DNA from: a bacterium
GTDB lineage: Bacteria > Fidelibacterota > UBA2242
DNA length: 15,097 bases
Assembly (NCBI GenBank): GCA_018895675.1
Contig: JAHIOG010000648.1
Location: 1 to 15,097 of the forward strand
Reading direction: 5' to 3'
How positions within the stretch are numbered: position 1 is the stretch's first letter; each line of letters opens with the position of its first letter. Under the pieces are notes generated by a model. That model was not told where the DNA came from. It saw nothing but the letters and a program-made list of their open reading frames with translations, and made no database searches. Made by a program: the position numbers and the translations under genes. Below, one piece after another: positions 1 to 7,603 of the stretch.

Positions 1-1
1 C

Positions 2-775
2 GAAACGGCATCGATTGGTCGCTGGGATCCTTATTTAAAAATCTGGATTAAAGAAGAGACTACATATCAAAATTCTCTCTATTCGACAAAAACTACCAAG
101 CCGGGCAAATTTACCTTAATAAGCTGTCAGGATTCCGAACCTCCCAAACTCGAACTAAGTCTCGACGGTCAGCAGTTTTTCCAGAATTCCTATGTATCCC
201 GGGAACCAAATATTTCAATAATCGGTGAAGATCAAAATGGAGTTCTTTTCGATGCAAAAGGTGTAAATGTCAAATTAGATGGAAATAATATAAATTTTTC
301 CGAACTGAATATTCCGGATACACTTATAAATGGAAATTATGTATCCGCACAATTCCGACCTAAACTCGATTACGGTGACCACGTAATTGAAGTCAGACTG
401 AGCGACGCCGCCGGTAATATGACCGGTGATGAAATTCTATTCACGGTCAGCGATGAATTAAAACTGATCGATTATGGGAATTACCCAAATCCATTCAAAG
501 ACCGGACTACATTTATTTACGAGCTTACTCAACGGGTGGAAAAATTTAAAATAAAAATTTACACATCTTCGGGACGATTGATAAAAGTGTTGGAAGAATC
601 TACTATTTTCAGCACCGGGTTAGATATGAACGAAGGTGGATACCACGAAATTATGTGGAACGGACTCGATGACGATGGCAACTTCATTGCCAACGGCGTC
701 TATTTTTACAAGATGAGCGCCAAAAGCCGTGATAAGACAGTAAGTTCTATTGGAAAAATCGCCAAAGCAGGATGA
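2..775 (+). CDS. C-terminal part of a PorU-like (C25 peptidase family) secreted protein, 5' truncated
   Basis: The reading frame is open from the window edge to the TGA at 773-775, giving about 257 residues of a longer protein whose start and any peptidase domain lie outside. The visible part has an Ig-like beta region beginning with a DSEPPKLELSLDG-type segment. A FlgD-like/T9SS sorting-type C-terminal domain follows from about position 470: YPNPF, then a beta-rich IYTSSGRLIK stretch, and the closing W-G-D-G-ANGVYFYK pattern. Ends of this kind are known for type IX secretion cargo and for PorU-like C25 sortases of the FCB group. The PorU assignment rests mainly on the PorV/PorQ-family gene that follows with a 4-base ATGA overlap, since the catalytic Cys/His region cannot be seen. 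Any other T9SS-exported surface protein with this tail is possible. Confidence 0.6.
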   Translation, partial: ETASIGRWDPYLKIWIKEETTYQNSLYSTKTTKPGKFTLISCQDSEPPKLELSLDGQQFFQNSYVSREPNISIIGEDQNGVLFDAKGVNVKLDGNNINFSELNIPDTLINGNYVSAQFRPKLDYGDHVIEVRLSDAAGNMTGDEILFTVSDELKLIDYGNYPNPFKDRTTFIYELTQRVEKFKIKIYTSSGRLIKVLEESTIFSTGLDMNEGGYHEIMWNGLDDDGNFIANGVYFYKMSAKSRDKTVSSIGKIAKAG

Positions 776-1782
776 TGTCAAAAAGACTATTAGTAATAAT
801 ATTGATTTTAACCGGAACAATTTCCTTTGGAGGAGAGTACGCCGACGCCTTCCTGGAAACAGGCGTTAGCGCACGGGCTCAGGCAATGGCAAATACACTC
901 GGAGCCCTCGATTACGGTGTGACATCTTTCGCCAGCAATCCGGCTGGATTAGCCTATGTCCGTCGAAATTCGATCGGTTTAATGTATTCCTCACAATTTG
1001 GATTGGCAGATCATAATTACATTGGACTGGCGCTGCCATTTTCAGAAAAATCAACCGGATCAATCAGTTGGGTTCGCTTTGGTGTAGATGATATTCCAAT
1101 CCGACCCGATATACTAAGACAGGTTACCGATCCGGCAGCCCGGCGGGATTCGGTAGTGGCGCTTCAGAATTATCCGTTCAAGACCTTCAACGACCTGGAA
1201 GACGCGCTGTTCATCAGTTTCGCCCGGTTTATTTCCAAATCCGTTAGTCTCGGATGGCGTTACTCGCGTTTTACCGTCGAGATTCCCTGGGGAGTAAATA
1301 TCAAATTGATCCATAAAAAACTGTATAACCTTGAAGCCTATGGCATCGGGATCGACATCGGCGGCAGAATCTGTGTTATCGGCGAGGAAGTGTTCGAAGT
1401 TTCCAAAATGGGAAAACTGAGTCTCGGACTGGCATTACGAGACGTCACCGGTACTAACGTCTATTGGAACACCAAACGACAGGATGAGATTCGTCTCAAC
1501 CCGGTTTTATCGGTCGGATTTGAACAACCCCTCGAACGATATGACATTCAATTGAATGTAGGGATGGAAAAAGAATATCGCTACGATGACAAGATCAGGT
1601 ACGGTCTTGAATGCATTGTTAAAGACCGTTTAAATATTCGTGCGGGTTTAAATAAATCTGGATTAACGACCGGATTAGGTTTAAATTTTAAGGTCATGAA
1701 CCACAATGTCCACATAGATTATTCATTTTTAAACCACGATCTCGGAACAACACACCGAATTGGAGGCGGTATCGAGCTTTGA
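772..1782 (+). CDS. PorV/PorQ-family outer-membrane beta-barrel protein
   Basis: A 336-residue protein with an N-terminal signal peptide (basic MMSKR, then hydrophobic LLVIILILTG, likely cleaved near SFGGEYAD). The family hallmark follows directly: ARAQAMANTLGALDYG, then ASNPAGLAYV, as in PorV/PorQ proteins whose mature N-terminus reports 'GVSARAQAMG...NPAGL'. The rest alternates hydrophobic and polar residues in beta strands and contains no predicted transmembrane helix, as expected of an outer-membrane barrel. In the type IX secretion system PorV shuttles cargo to the PorU sortase, and other members have less clear roles. It overlaps the preceding PorU-like gene by 4 bases (ATGA; ATG at 775 is an alternative start) and its own stop overlaps the next gene, so the three genes are probably translated from one transcript. 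Whether this is PorV, PorQ or a paralogue cannot be decided from one sequence. Confidence 0.8.
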   Translation: MMSKRLLVIILILTGTISFGGEYADAFLETGVSARAQAMANTLGALDYGVTSFASNPAGLAYVRRNSIGLMYSSQFGLADHNYIGLALPFSEKSTGSISWVRFGVDDIPIRPDILRQVTDPAARRDSVVALQNYPFKTFNDLEDALFISFARFISKSVSLGWRYSRFTVEIPWGVNIKLIHKKLYNLEAYGIGIDIGGRICVIGEEVFEVSKMGKLSLGLALRDVTGTNVYWNTKRQDEIRLNPVLSVGFEQPLERYDIQLNVGMEKEYRYDDKIRYGLECIVKDRLNIRAGLNKSGLTTGLGLNFKVMNHNVHIDYSFLNHDLGTTHRIGGGIEL

Positions 1783-2537
1783 GAAACAGAATTTTTTACA
1801 TTTTTATTATGCCCGTTTTCTTGATGATTTTCATTTACCGTTGTGGTGAGAGTATCGAAGATCCCGATCCGCCGGCGCGACCTCTCTGGGTGGAAAAATC
1901 AGCACCGACAGATACTATTGAATCCGGCCTTCGTCCCTACAACGACGGTAACGGAATTTTATTGGAATGGCACCCAAACCTTGAAGAAGATATCTCCGGA
2001 TACAAATTGTATCGAACAGGTGAAGACATTGAAAACAAATTCGCATTAATCGCCGATATCAATGCCTTTAAGATCAGCGGCGCGGATACATTCTTTATTG
2101 ATGATCTGGTGCAGTTGAATATTGATTACTTTTATTACCTTAAAGCTTACGATCAGGCAGAAAATAAAAGCGGAGCTTCGGATACAATACGCTATCGCTT
2201 GATAGAAAAAGCAGAACCATTGAAACCATCAGGAACAGTAAATAATTATACACCGGAGTTTGAGTGGCATGATTTTACAAATTTTACCTATGAATATGTA
2301 ATCCGGGTTGAATCATTTTTGTCGCGAGAAGTTATTTGGATTTCTCGTATAAGAAGATCAAATTATACAGATTTTTCTCAGAAGATTTCCTATAACAGTG
2401 ATGGATCAGCAGCCCTGAATTCACTTGAATCAGGAACAACGTATCAATGGTGTATAAAATCCATTTCACTGGTAGATAACCGTAATTTTGATATTGGCGG
2501 ATCAATATCAAATTGGGGTTATTTCATAATCGAATAG
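1779..2537 (+). CDS. Putative lipoprotein with fibronectin type III-like domain
   Basis: A 252-residue protein read from TTG at 1779, which overlaps the upstream stop (TTGA), with GGAGG at 1762-1766 in front; ATG at 1809 (residue 11) is a possible later start. The N-terminus is hydrophobic (MPVFLMIFIYRC) and ends in a cysteine followed by GES, so it may be a lipoprotein, although the residues before the Cys match the lipobox only weakly. Residues about 60-145 look like a fibronectin type III domain: ILLEWHPN, ISGYKLYRT, a DDLVQLNIDYFYYLKAYD strand pair and a serine/glycine-rich loop. A second beta-rich region (about 150-250) has TPEFEW and GTTYQWCIKSIS. The function is unknown; the position directly behind the PorU/PorV-like genes suggests an envelope or secretion accessory role. 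Confidence 0.7.
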   Translation: MRNRIFYIFIMPVFLMIFIYRCGESIEDPDPPARPLWVEKSAPTDTIESGLRPYNDGNGILLEWHPNLEEDISGYKLYRTGEDIENKFALIADINAFKISGADTFFIDDLVQLNIDYFYYLKAYDQAENKSGASDTIRYRLIEKAEPLKPSGTVNNYTPEFEWHDFTNFTYEYVIRVESFLSREVIWISRIRRSNYTDFSQKISYNSDGSAALNSLESGTTYQWCIKSISLVDNRNFDIGGSISNWGYFIIE

Positions 2538-2549
2538 CAAGGAGCAAGC

Positions 2550-3062
2550 GTGAAACGAATATTTTATGTTCTTTTTATTTTTATGTTAATTTCAACTGTA
2601 TACGGCCAGGAATCCGTACGGAGACAGAGCACCACTACGGGTCGATATACCGATCGTCCGAGCGCTTCCCGGTACATCCTCTCCACAACAAGCGACGCAT
2701 TGCTAATGACTGTAAAAGTCTGGGGCGAAGTCCAAAAACCGGGACTTTACGATGTTCCTATCGGAACCGATCTTATTGAATTAATCTCATCTACCGGTGG
2801 TCCAACCAGCAGCGCAAAACTATCAAAAGTAAAAATTATTCATGCATCAGATAAGAACAACGAAAGTTATGTCTCAACGGTTGATATTAAAAAATTCCTT
2901 GATACCGGAGACAGTCAGTTCATACCGGAAATAAAACCCAATGATACTATTGTTGTGCCAATAAAACCAACTCAATATATCCTTACTTCTCTGTCGTGGA
3001 CTCAACAATTATTGAGTTTGTTTTCAGCGTATGCACTGATAATCTATTACACTAACAGATGA
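2550..3062 (+). CDS. Small exported SLBB-domain protein
   Basis: A 170-residue protein starting with GTG at 2550, chosen because AAGGAG (2539-2544) lies just upstream and the signal-peptide-like sequence MKRIFYVLFIFMLISTVYGQ follows immediately. Residues about 50-130 match the SLBB (soluble-ligand-binding beta-grasp) pattern: VKVWGEVQKPGLYDVP, then LIELISSTGGPTSSA, a V-D-I-K strand, and the closing IKPNDTIVVPIKPT. This fold is typical of polysaccharide export proteins of the Wza/OPX group, but the PES domain is missing and the protein is much shorter. The C-terminal segment (SLSWTQQLLSLFSAYALIIYY) may be a membrane helix. It is 12 bases behind the fibronectin-domain gene and probably ends the envelope operon. 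Its ligand is not known. Confidence 0.75.
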   Translation: MKRIFYVLFIFMLISTVYGQESVRRQSTTTGRYTDRPSASRYILSTTSDALLMTVKVWGEVQKPGLYDVPIGTDLIELISSTGGPTSSAKLSKVKIIHASDKNNESYVSTVDIKKFLDTGDSQFIPEIKPNDTIVVPIKPTQYILTSLSWTQQLLSLFSAYALIIYYTNR

Positions 3063-3123
3063 AGATAAATTTTCATTGATCTGGATTTAATTATTACTAA
3101 AAACAAGATAGGAGTTACAACAT

Positions 3124-3591
3124 ATGATTGACACGATTGATGTACAAATCCTTGATATTCTTCAAAAAGAAGGAAGAATTCAACGGAATCGAATTGCTGA
3201 AAAAGTAGGCTTAACCATTCCCGCCGTCAGCGAACGGATGCGTAAATTGGAGAAAAAAGGTATTATTGCCGGTTACCATGCCAAAGTCAACAACATCGCG
3301 ATTGGTAAAGACGTTACCGCTTTTGTATTTGTAATGACGTCTCCGTCAAAAAATTACGAAGAGTTTATCAGACATGCCCGTGAAGATAATAACGTCATCG
3401 AATGCCATTCCATCACTGGCGAAGGTTCTCATTTACTGAAAATGCAAACTGATAATACCTCTACCCTGGAAAAACTTCTCTCGGAAATACAGTCCTGGCC
3501 CGGCGTCTTGCAGACACGAACATACATTGTCCTTTCCAGCTATAAAGATTTTTCACCGCTAAAACCATCGGATACAATCGTAAAACAATAG
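3124..3591 (+). CDS. Lrp/AsnC-family transcriptional regulator
   Basis: A 155-residue protein with AGGAG at 3110-3114, 9 bases before the ATG. Residues 1-60 form the typical AsnC winged-helix DNA-binding domain: D-x-x-I-L-x-x-L-Q-x-x-G-R, then IAEKVGLTIPAVSERMRKLEKKGII and GYHAKV. Residues about 65-145 are the RAM ligand-binding/dimerisation domain, with ECHSITGEGSHLLKMQTDNT and LEKLLSEIQSWPGVLQTRTYIVLSS. Members form dimers to octamers and respond to amino acids or other small metabolites; the effector cannot be told from sequence. The gene lies between the envelope cassette and prfB-lysS. It ends only 20 bases before prfB, so it may share a transcript with the translation genes. Confidence 0.9.
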   Translation: MIDTIDVQILDILQKEGRIQRNRIAEKVGLTIPAVSERMRKLEKKGIIAGYHAKVNNIAIGKDVTAFVFVMTSPSKNYEEFIRHAREDNNVIECHSITGEGSHLLKMQTDNTSTLEKLLSEIQSWPGVLQTRTYIVLSSYKDFSPLKPSDTIVKQ

Positions 3592-3611
3592 AATAAATTC
3601 GATAGTAAATA

Positions 3612-4719
3612 ATGATCAGCGATATTAAGTCAGAAATCGATACCCTGGAACCGAGGATCAACGAACTCCGGAGGTTTCTTTGACGTTGACGCCAAACTTC
3701 GTCAGCTGCAGGAAGCACAGCTAAAAACATCCGCAAGCAATTTCTGGAACGACCGCGAAACAGCACAGACATTACTTCAGCAAATCCGGCTTATTGAAAC
3801 AGAGCTGGATCAGTACAACACCATCCGGAAATTATATGATGATGTCAAAGAACTACTGGAACTTGTTGCTGATGAGAGTGACGAATCCATACTGAAAGAC
3901 ATTCAGGCGATGACTGGAAAACTCCGTAAAAAACTTGATAAAATAGAACTTCAGTCCATGTTGAGTGGTGACGACGATTCAAAAAATGCTATTATGACTA
4001 TTCACCCCGGCGCCGGCGGTACAGAATCCCAGGACTGGGCGGAAATGTTATTGCGAATGTACATGCGCTGGTTCGAACGCGCCGGAATGGACGCTAAAAT
4101 CATCAACCTTATTAAAGGCGATGAAGCCGGTATCAAAGACGTCTCAATTGAAGTTAAAGGATCTTATGCCTACGGATATTTGAAGTCCGAAGCCGGAATT
4201 CATCGTCTCGTGCGCATCTCACCCTTCGATTCAAATCACAAGCGACATACATCCTTTGCCTCAGTATTTGTCTATCCGGAAGTTGAAGAAGATATAGAGG
4301 TAGAAATTAATCCCGATGAATTACGAATTGACACATATCGCGCCAGCGGAGCCGGTGGTCAGCATGTCAATAAAACCGATTCTGCTATCAGAATCACTCA
4401 CCTTCCAAGCGGTATTGTCGTTCAATGCCAGAATGAACGTTCCCAGTATAAAAATAAATCCTCGGCGATGAAAATCCTGAGAGCTCGTCTCTACCAGTTG
4501 AAAAAAGAAGATATGGCAAAGGAAAAATCCGAGATTGAGAAAAATAAGAAAGATATCTCATGGGGTAATCAGATACGATCATACGTGTTCCAGCCCTATA
4601 CCATGGTAAAGGACCATCGTACAAAATGTGAAATCACCAATATTCAAGCCGTAATGGACGGCAATATTGACGAGTTCTTACGCCAATATTTATTATGGAA
4701 CATTAACCCTACAACGTAA
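3612..4719 (+). CDS. prfB: Peptide chain release factor 2 (RF2), with programmed +1 frameshift
   Basis: RF2 recognises UGA/UAA in the ribosomal A site and triggers peptide release. The protein is made from two frames: 23 codons from ATG 3612 to CTT 3678-3680, an in-frame TGA at 3681-3683, then a +1 shift to GAC at 3682, reading to TAA 4717-4719. The product is 368 residues, close to the usual ~365. Domain 3 has the GGQ hydrolysis motif at residues 248-250 (ASGAGGQHVNKTDSAIR), and the stop-codon selectivity tripeptide SPF is at 203-205, which distinguishes RF2 from RF1 (PxT). The start has no clear Shine-Dalgarno sequence. The last residues (INPTT) are encoded inside an inverted-repeat arm that reaches the stop codon. 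Adjacent lysS repeats the prfB-lysS order known from Escherichia coli. Confidence 0.95.
3669..3684 (+). promoter_or_regulatory. RF2 autoregulatory +1 frameshift signal
   Basis: The sequence reads CGG AGG TTT CTT TGA C. It has an internal Shine-Dalgarno-like GGAGG (3670-3674), a three-base spacer, the slippery CTT codon and a UGA stop followed by C. This matches in geometry the known E. coli prfB site (AGGGGG UAU CUU UGA C). Low RF2 makes the ribosome pause at UGA and slip forward, so RF2 controls its own synthesis. The bases are seen directly; the mechanism is established for the family. Confidence 0.95.
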
Positions 4720-4848
4720 CTTACAAAATATAGTGCCATATGTAGTTTTATAATTAATGATACAATATCCCGAAGGGATGTCTTTCCAAAGGTCACGTAG
4801 GACTCCTTCGGAGAATCTTCGATCGACAAATGACGTAGTAGGGTTAAT
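4702..4848. repeat. 147-bp inverted-repeat-bounded intergenic block between prfB and lysS
   Basis: A 16-base left arm (4702-4717, ATTAACCCTACAACGT) is repeated in inverted form at 4833-4848 with 15 of 16 positions matching. The left arm covers the last codons and part of the stop of prfB; the right arm ends next to the lysS ribosome binding site. Between them are a perfect TATAAT at 4749-4754, a possible lysS -10 element without a convincing -35, and the hairpin cluster at 4767-4817. No target-site duplication is visible at the outer edges. It could be a small MITE-like insertion or simply a long-range hairpin in the operon mRNA; one copy cannot separate the two. Confidence 0.55.
4767..4817 (+). 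repeat. Short palindromic repeat, long form (three hairpins)
   Basis: The block contains the perfect hairpin ATCCC-GAA-GGGAT (4767-4779), an imperfect palindrome centred on CTTTCCAAAG (4782-4791), and the perfect hairpin CTCC-TTC-GGAG (4803-4813) followed by AATC. Its two ends correspond closely to the 23-bp insertion at 14392-14414 (TCCC-AAA-GGGG, then ACTTCTTTGGAG, then GAATC), as if that copy lacked the middle part. It sits in the prfB-lysS gap and would be transcribed if the two genes are cotranscribed. Confidence 0.6.
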
Positions 4849-4865
4849 AAGGAGAAAAAATAGCC

Positions 4866-6365
4866 TTGAGTGCTCAAGATCAACATATCGGTAAATCATT
4901 AAGTGAAATCCTCTCAGTCCGCAAAGAAAAACTTCAGAAAATACGGGACCTGGGATTTGAACCTTATGCCTATGAATTCCCAAAAACTCATTCCTGCAGT
5001 GAAATTATTGATAACTTCACTGAACTGGAAGAAACTGTAACCGTGAAAGCTGCAGGACGGATTATGGCAATTCGGAAAATGGGTCGCGCCAGTTTTTGCC
5101 ATATTCAGGACGAGCATAATAAACTTCAGATATATTTCCAGGAAAATAAAATCGGAAAACAGCCCTATAAACTGTTCGGTCTGCTGGACATTGGCGATAT
5201 CATCGGCGCAGTCGGAAAAGTATTCAAAACCCGCACCGGAGAAATCACAATCTTCGCCGAAGAGCTCCACTTATTGACAAAAAATGTACGTCCGATCCCG
5301 ATAGTTAAAGAAAAAGACGGAACCGTATTCGATGCTTTTAGCGATAAAGAGCAGCGATATCGGCAGCGATACCTGGATCTAATCGTCAATCCGGATATTA
5401 AAAATATCTTTAAACTCAGAAGCCGGATCATCCAGTGGTCCCGGGATTTTCTCAATGAACGAGAATTCCTCGAAGTCGAGACGCCATCTCTGCAACCGAT
5501 CTATGGCGGCGCCTCGGCGAAACCGTTCAAAACTTATTATAACGCATTAAACCGTGATTTTTACCTGCGCATAGCCGACGAGCTGTATCTAAAACGGTTG
5601 ATCATCGGCGGATTCGAAAAAGTGTATGAAATCGCCAAAAATTTCCGAAATGAAGGAATCGACCGGAACCATAATCCCGAATTCACTGCCCTGGAATTTT
5701 ACCAGACCTATGTCGATTACTATTATCTGATGGATATGGTTGAAGAATATTTCAAGTTCATTGCCCTGAAAATCGTCAAATTATCCTTCGAGTACGGAGA
5801 TTATTCGATCGACTTCAGCCAGCCTTTTCGGCGTCGCAAAATGTTCGACCTTCTGAAAGAGTATGTCGGCGTCGATGTAGCCAGCCTTTCCCAAAAGGAA
5901 CTCGAAGAATTATGTGTGGCAAAAGGACTGGAAGTGAACCCGAAATTTGGATACGGGAAACTCATCGAGCTTCTTTTTGATAATTTTGTTGAAGATAAAC
6001 TGATTCAACCAACCTTTGTTATTGACTATCCGAAAGCGATTTCACCTCTGGCGAAGACCAGCCGCGACGGTAATCCGGAAATTGTCGAGCGTTTCGAGCT
6101 GTATATAGCCGGTCAGGAATTTGTCAATGCCTTCAGCGAATTGAATGATCCTTTCGACCAACGGGATCGTCTGGAACGTCAGAATCAATTACACGATCTC
6201 GGCGATGAAGAAGCTCAGACCATGGATGAAGATTTTGTCACAGCAATGGAATACGGAATGCCTCCCACAGGCGGCGTCGGTATCGGTATTGATCGTGTGG
6301 TCATGCTTTTCACAAATCAACGGACAATCAAAGACGTGATTTTTTTTCCGCAATTGAGATCTTAA
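4866..6365 (+). CDS. lysS: Lysyl-tRNA synthetase, class II
   Basis: The enzyme charges tRNA-Lys with lysine in an ATP-dependent two-step reaction in the cytoplasm. The protein has 499 residues, the usual length. The N-terminal part (to about 150) is the OB-fold anticodon-binding domain (AGRIMAIRKMGRASFCHIQD). The catalytic core follows with EVETPSLQPIYGGASAKPF (motif 1 region), FRNEGIDRNHNPEFTALEFYQ (motif 2) and GVGIGIDRVVMLFTN followed by IKDVIFFPQLR (motif 3). The start is TTG at 4866, since AAGGAG lies at 4849-4854 and the frame continues MSAQDQHIGKSL; no in-frame ATG or GTG is nearby. It lies 146 bases behind prfB, with an inverted-repeat block between, and 17 bases before the lol genes, with no terminator visible at either junction. 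Confidence 0.95.
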   Translation: MSAQDQHIGKSLSEILSVRKEKLQKIRDLGFEPYAYEFPKTHSCSEIIDNFTELEETVTVKAAGRIMAIRKMGRASFCHIQDEHNKLQIYFQENKIGKQPYKLFGLLDIGDIIGAVGKVFKTRTGEITIFAEELHLLTKNVRPIPIVKEKDGTVFDAFSDKEQRYRQRYLDLIVNPDIKNIFKLRSRIIQWSRDFLNEREFLEVETPSLQPIYGGASAKPFKTYYNALNRDFYLRIADELYLKRLIIGGFEKVYEIAKNFRNEGIDRNHNPEFTALEFYQTYVDYYYLMDMVEEYFKFIALKIVKLSFEYGDYSIDFSQPFRRRKMFDLLKEYVGVDVASLSQKELEELCVAKGLEVNPKFGYGKLIELLFDNFVEDKLIQPTFVIDYPKAISPLAKTSRDGNPEIVERFELYIAGQEFVNAFSELNDPFDQRDRLERQNQLHDLGDEEAQTMDEDFVTAMEYGMPPTGGVGIGIDRVVMLFTNQRTIKDVIFFPQLRS

Positions 6366-6382
6366 CAATACCATCTGGCATT

Positions 6383-7603
6383 ATGTCTTTACCATTTTTT
6401 ATTGCAAAACGCCACCTTTTCAACCGACATAAAATCGGGTATATCTCCTTTATCAGTATAATTTCTACAGTCGGACTGGCTGTTGGTATTGCAGCGCTTA
6501 TTATCACAATTTCAATATTAAACGGCTTTGAAAATGTCCTCAAAGAGAAACTGATCGGTTTTGATGCTCATATTCGTCTTCGACTTTTTAACGGACAGAC
6601 CTTTGAATCGTCCGATGAAATCGAGAAACGGCTATGGGTAATTCCTCAAATCAGGGAAATTGTCCCATACGTTCACAGCGCTGTTATGGTTCGCTATAAA
6701 AGTGAAACCGATGGCGTTGTCATGGAAGGTCTTACGGAAGAAAATATCATGAAAACTCTTGATATACAGCGTTTTCTTAAAAGCGGTTCGGTTACCTTTT
6801 ATACGGATGACGGGCATGACGGGATCGTTATTGGACGAAAGCTGGCTAATATGCTCGGCGCCGGTTTGGGTGATCGGATTTACTTATTCGTTCTGCATTC
6901 TCCATCGGAGACATCAACTCGTCCGCGGGTCGGAACGTTTACGATCACCGGAATATATGAATCGGGTATCGCCGATTACGACGATATATTTGTCTATACC
7001 AGTCTCGAAGCAGCCCAAAATATTATGAACCTCGGCACACAGTTTTCCGGATTCCAGATAATCCTGGATAATCCCTACGATGCCGGTGATGTGGCAGAAC
7101 AGATCAATTCCACACTCGGTTATCCATATCATGCCATGAGCTGGCTCGACCTGCACATGAACCTGTTCGAATGGCTGCGTGTTCAGCGCCTGCCGATTCT
7201 GATCGTTTTCAGTCTAATCGCTTTAGTAGCAATCTTTAACATTATCAGTTCACTGATGATGATTGTAATAGAAAAGACCAAAGACATCGGCGTTCTAAAA
7301 AGTATGGGAGTCAACCGCCGGCAAACCGGCAGAATCTTTCTGATCGAAGGATCAATTATCGGCATTGCCGGAACACTGCTTGGATTTATGATTGCACTCA
7401 TTTTGTCCTGGGTTCAGATGCGATTCAGTATCATTTCCATCCCCGAAGATGTTTATTTCATGAGCCAACTGCCTATTCAATTGGAACCTGATTATTTTCT
7501 CATAATCGGCGCTTGTGCGATCGTTTGTTCGATGATAGCAACAATTTACCCAGCGTTTAAAGCCATTCGTCTGACGCCCACAGAGGCGATACGCTATGAA
7601 TAG
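6383..7603 (+). CDS. lolC: LolC/LolE-family lipoprotein-releasing ABC transporter permease
   Basis: A 406-residue inner-membrane protein. It starts with the FtsX/LolC pattern FFIAKRHLFNRHKIGYISFISIIS, a first membrane helix at about 21-46 and the conserved ISILNGFE. A large periplasmic domain (about 50-268) follows. Three C-terminal helices lie at about 270-298, 319-345 and 370-392. Between the first two is the cytoplasmic coupling segment EKTKDIGVLKSMGVNRRQ, which contacts the ATPase. LolCDE extracts outer-membrane lipoproteins from the inner membrane and hands them to LolA. The gene overlaps the next permease by 8 bases. Whether this one is the LolC or the LolE equivalent is not decidable without structure or alignment; lolC is used because it comes first. 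Confidence 0.85.
   Translation: MSLPFFIAKRHLFNRHKIGYISFISIISTVGLAVGIAALIITISILNGFENVLKEKLIGFDAHIRLRLFNGQTFESSDEIEKRLWVIPQIREIVPYVHSAVMVRYKSETDGVVMEGLTEENIMKTLDIQRFLKSGSVTFYTDDGHDGIVIGRKLANMLGAGLGDRIYLFVLHSPSETSTRPRVGTFTITGIYESGIADYDDIFVYTSLEAAQNIMNLGTQFSGFQIILDNPYDAGDVAEQINSTLGYPYHAMSWLDLHMNLFEWLRVQRLPILIVFSLIALVAIFNIISSLMMIVIEKTKDIGVLKSMGVNRRQTGRIFLIEGSIIGIAGTLLGFMIALILSWVQMRFSIISIPEDVYFMSQLPIQLEPDYFLIIGACAIVCSMIATIYPAFKAIRLTPTEAIRYE

Noticed and set aside
3612..3683. prfB as a frameshifted pseudogene
   Set aside because: The in-frame TGA lies in the standard RF2 programmed frameshift context and everything downstream is intact and conserved.
4720..4865. T-box or other tRNA-sensing leader in front of lysS
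   Set aside because: No T-box core (AGGGTGG-type) sequence, no specifier loop with a lysine codon context and no antiterminator/terminator pair can be recognised; the hairpins fit the short palindromic repeat better.
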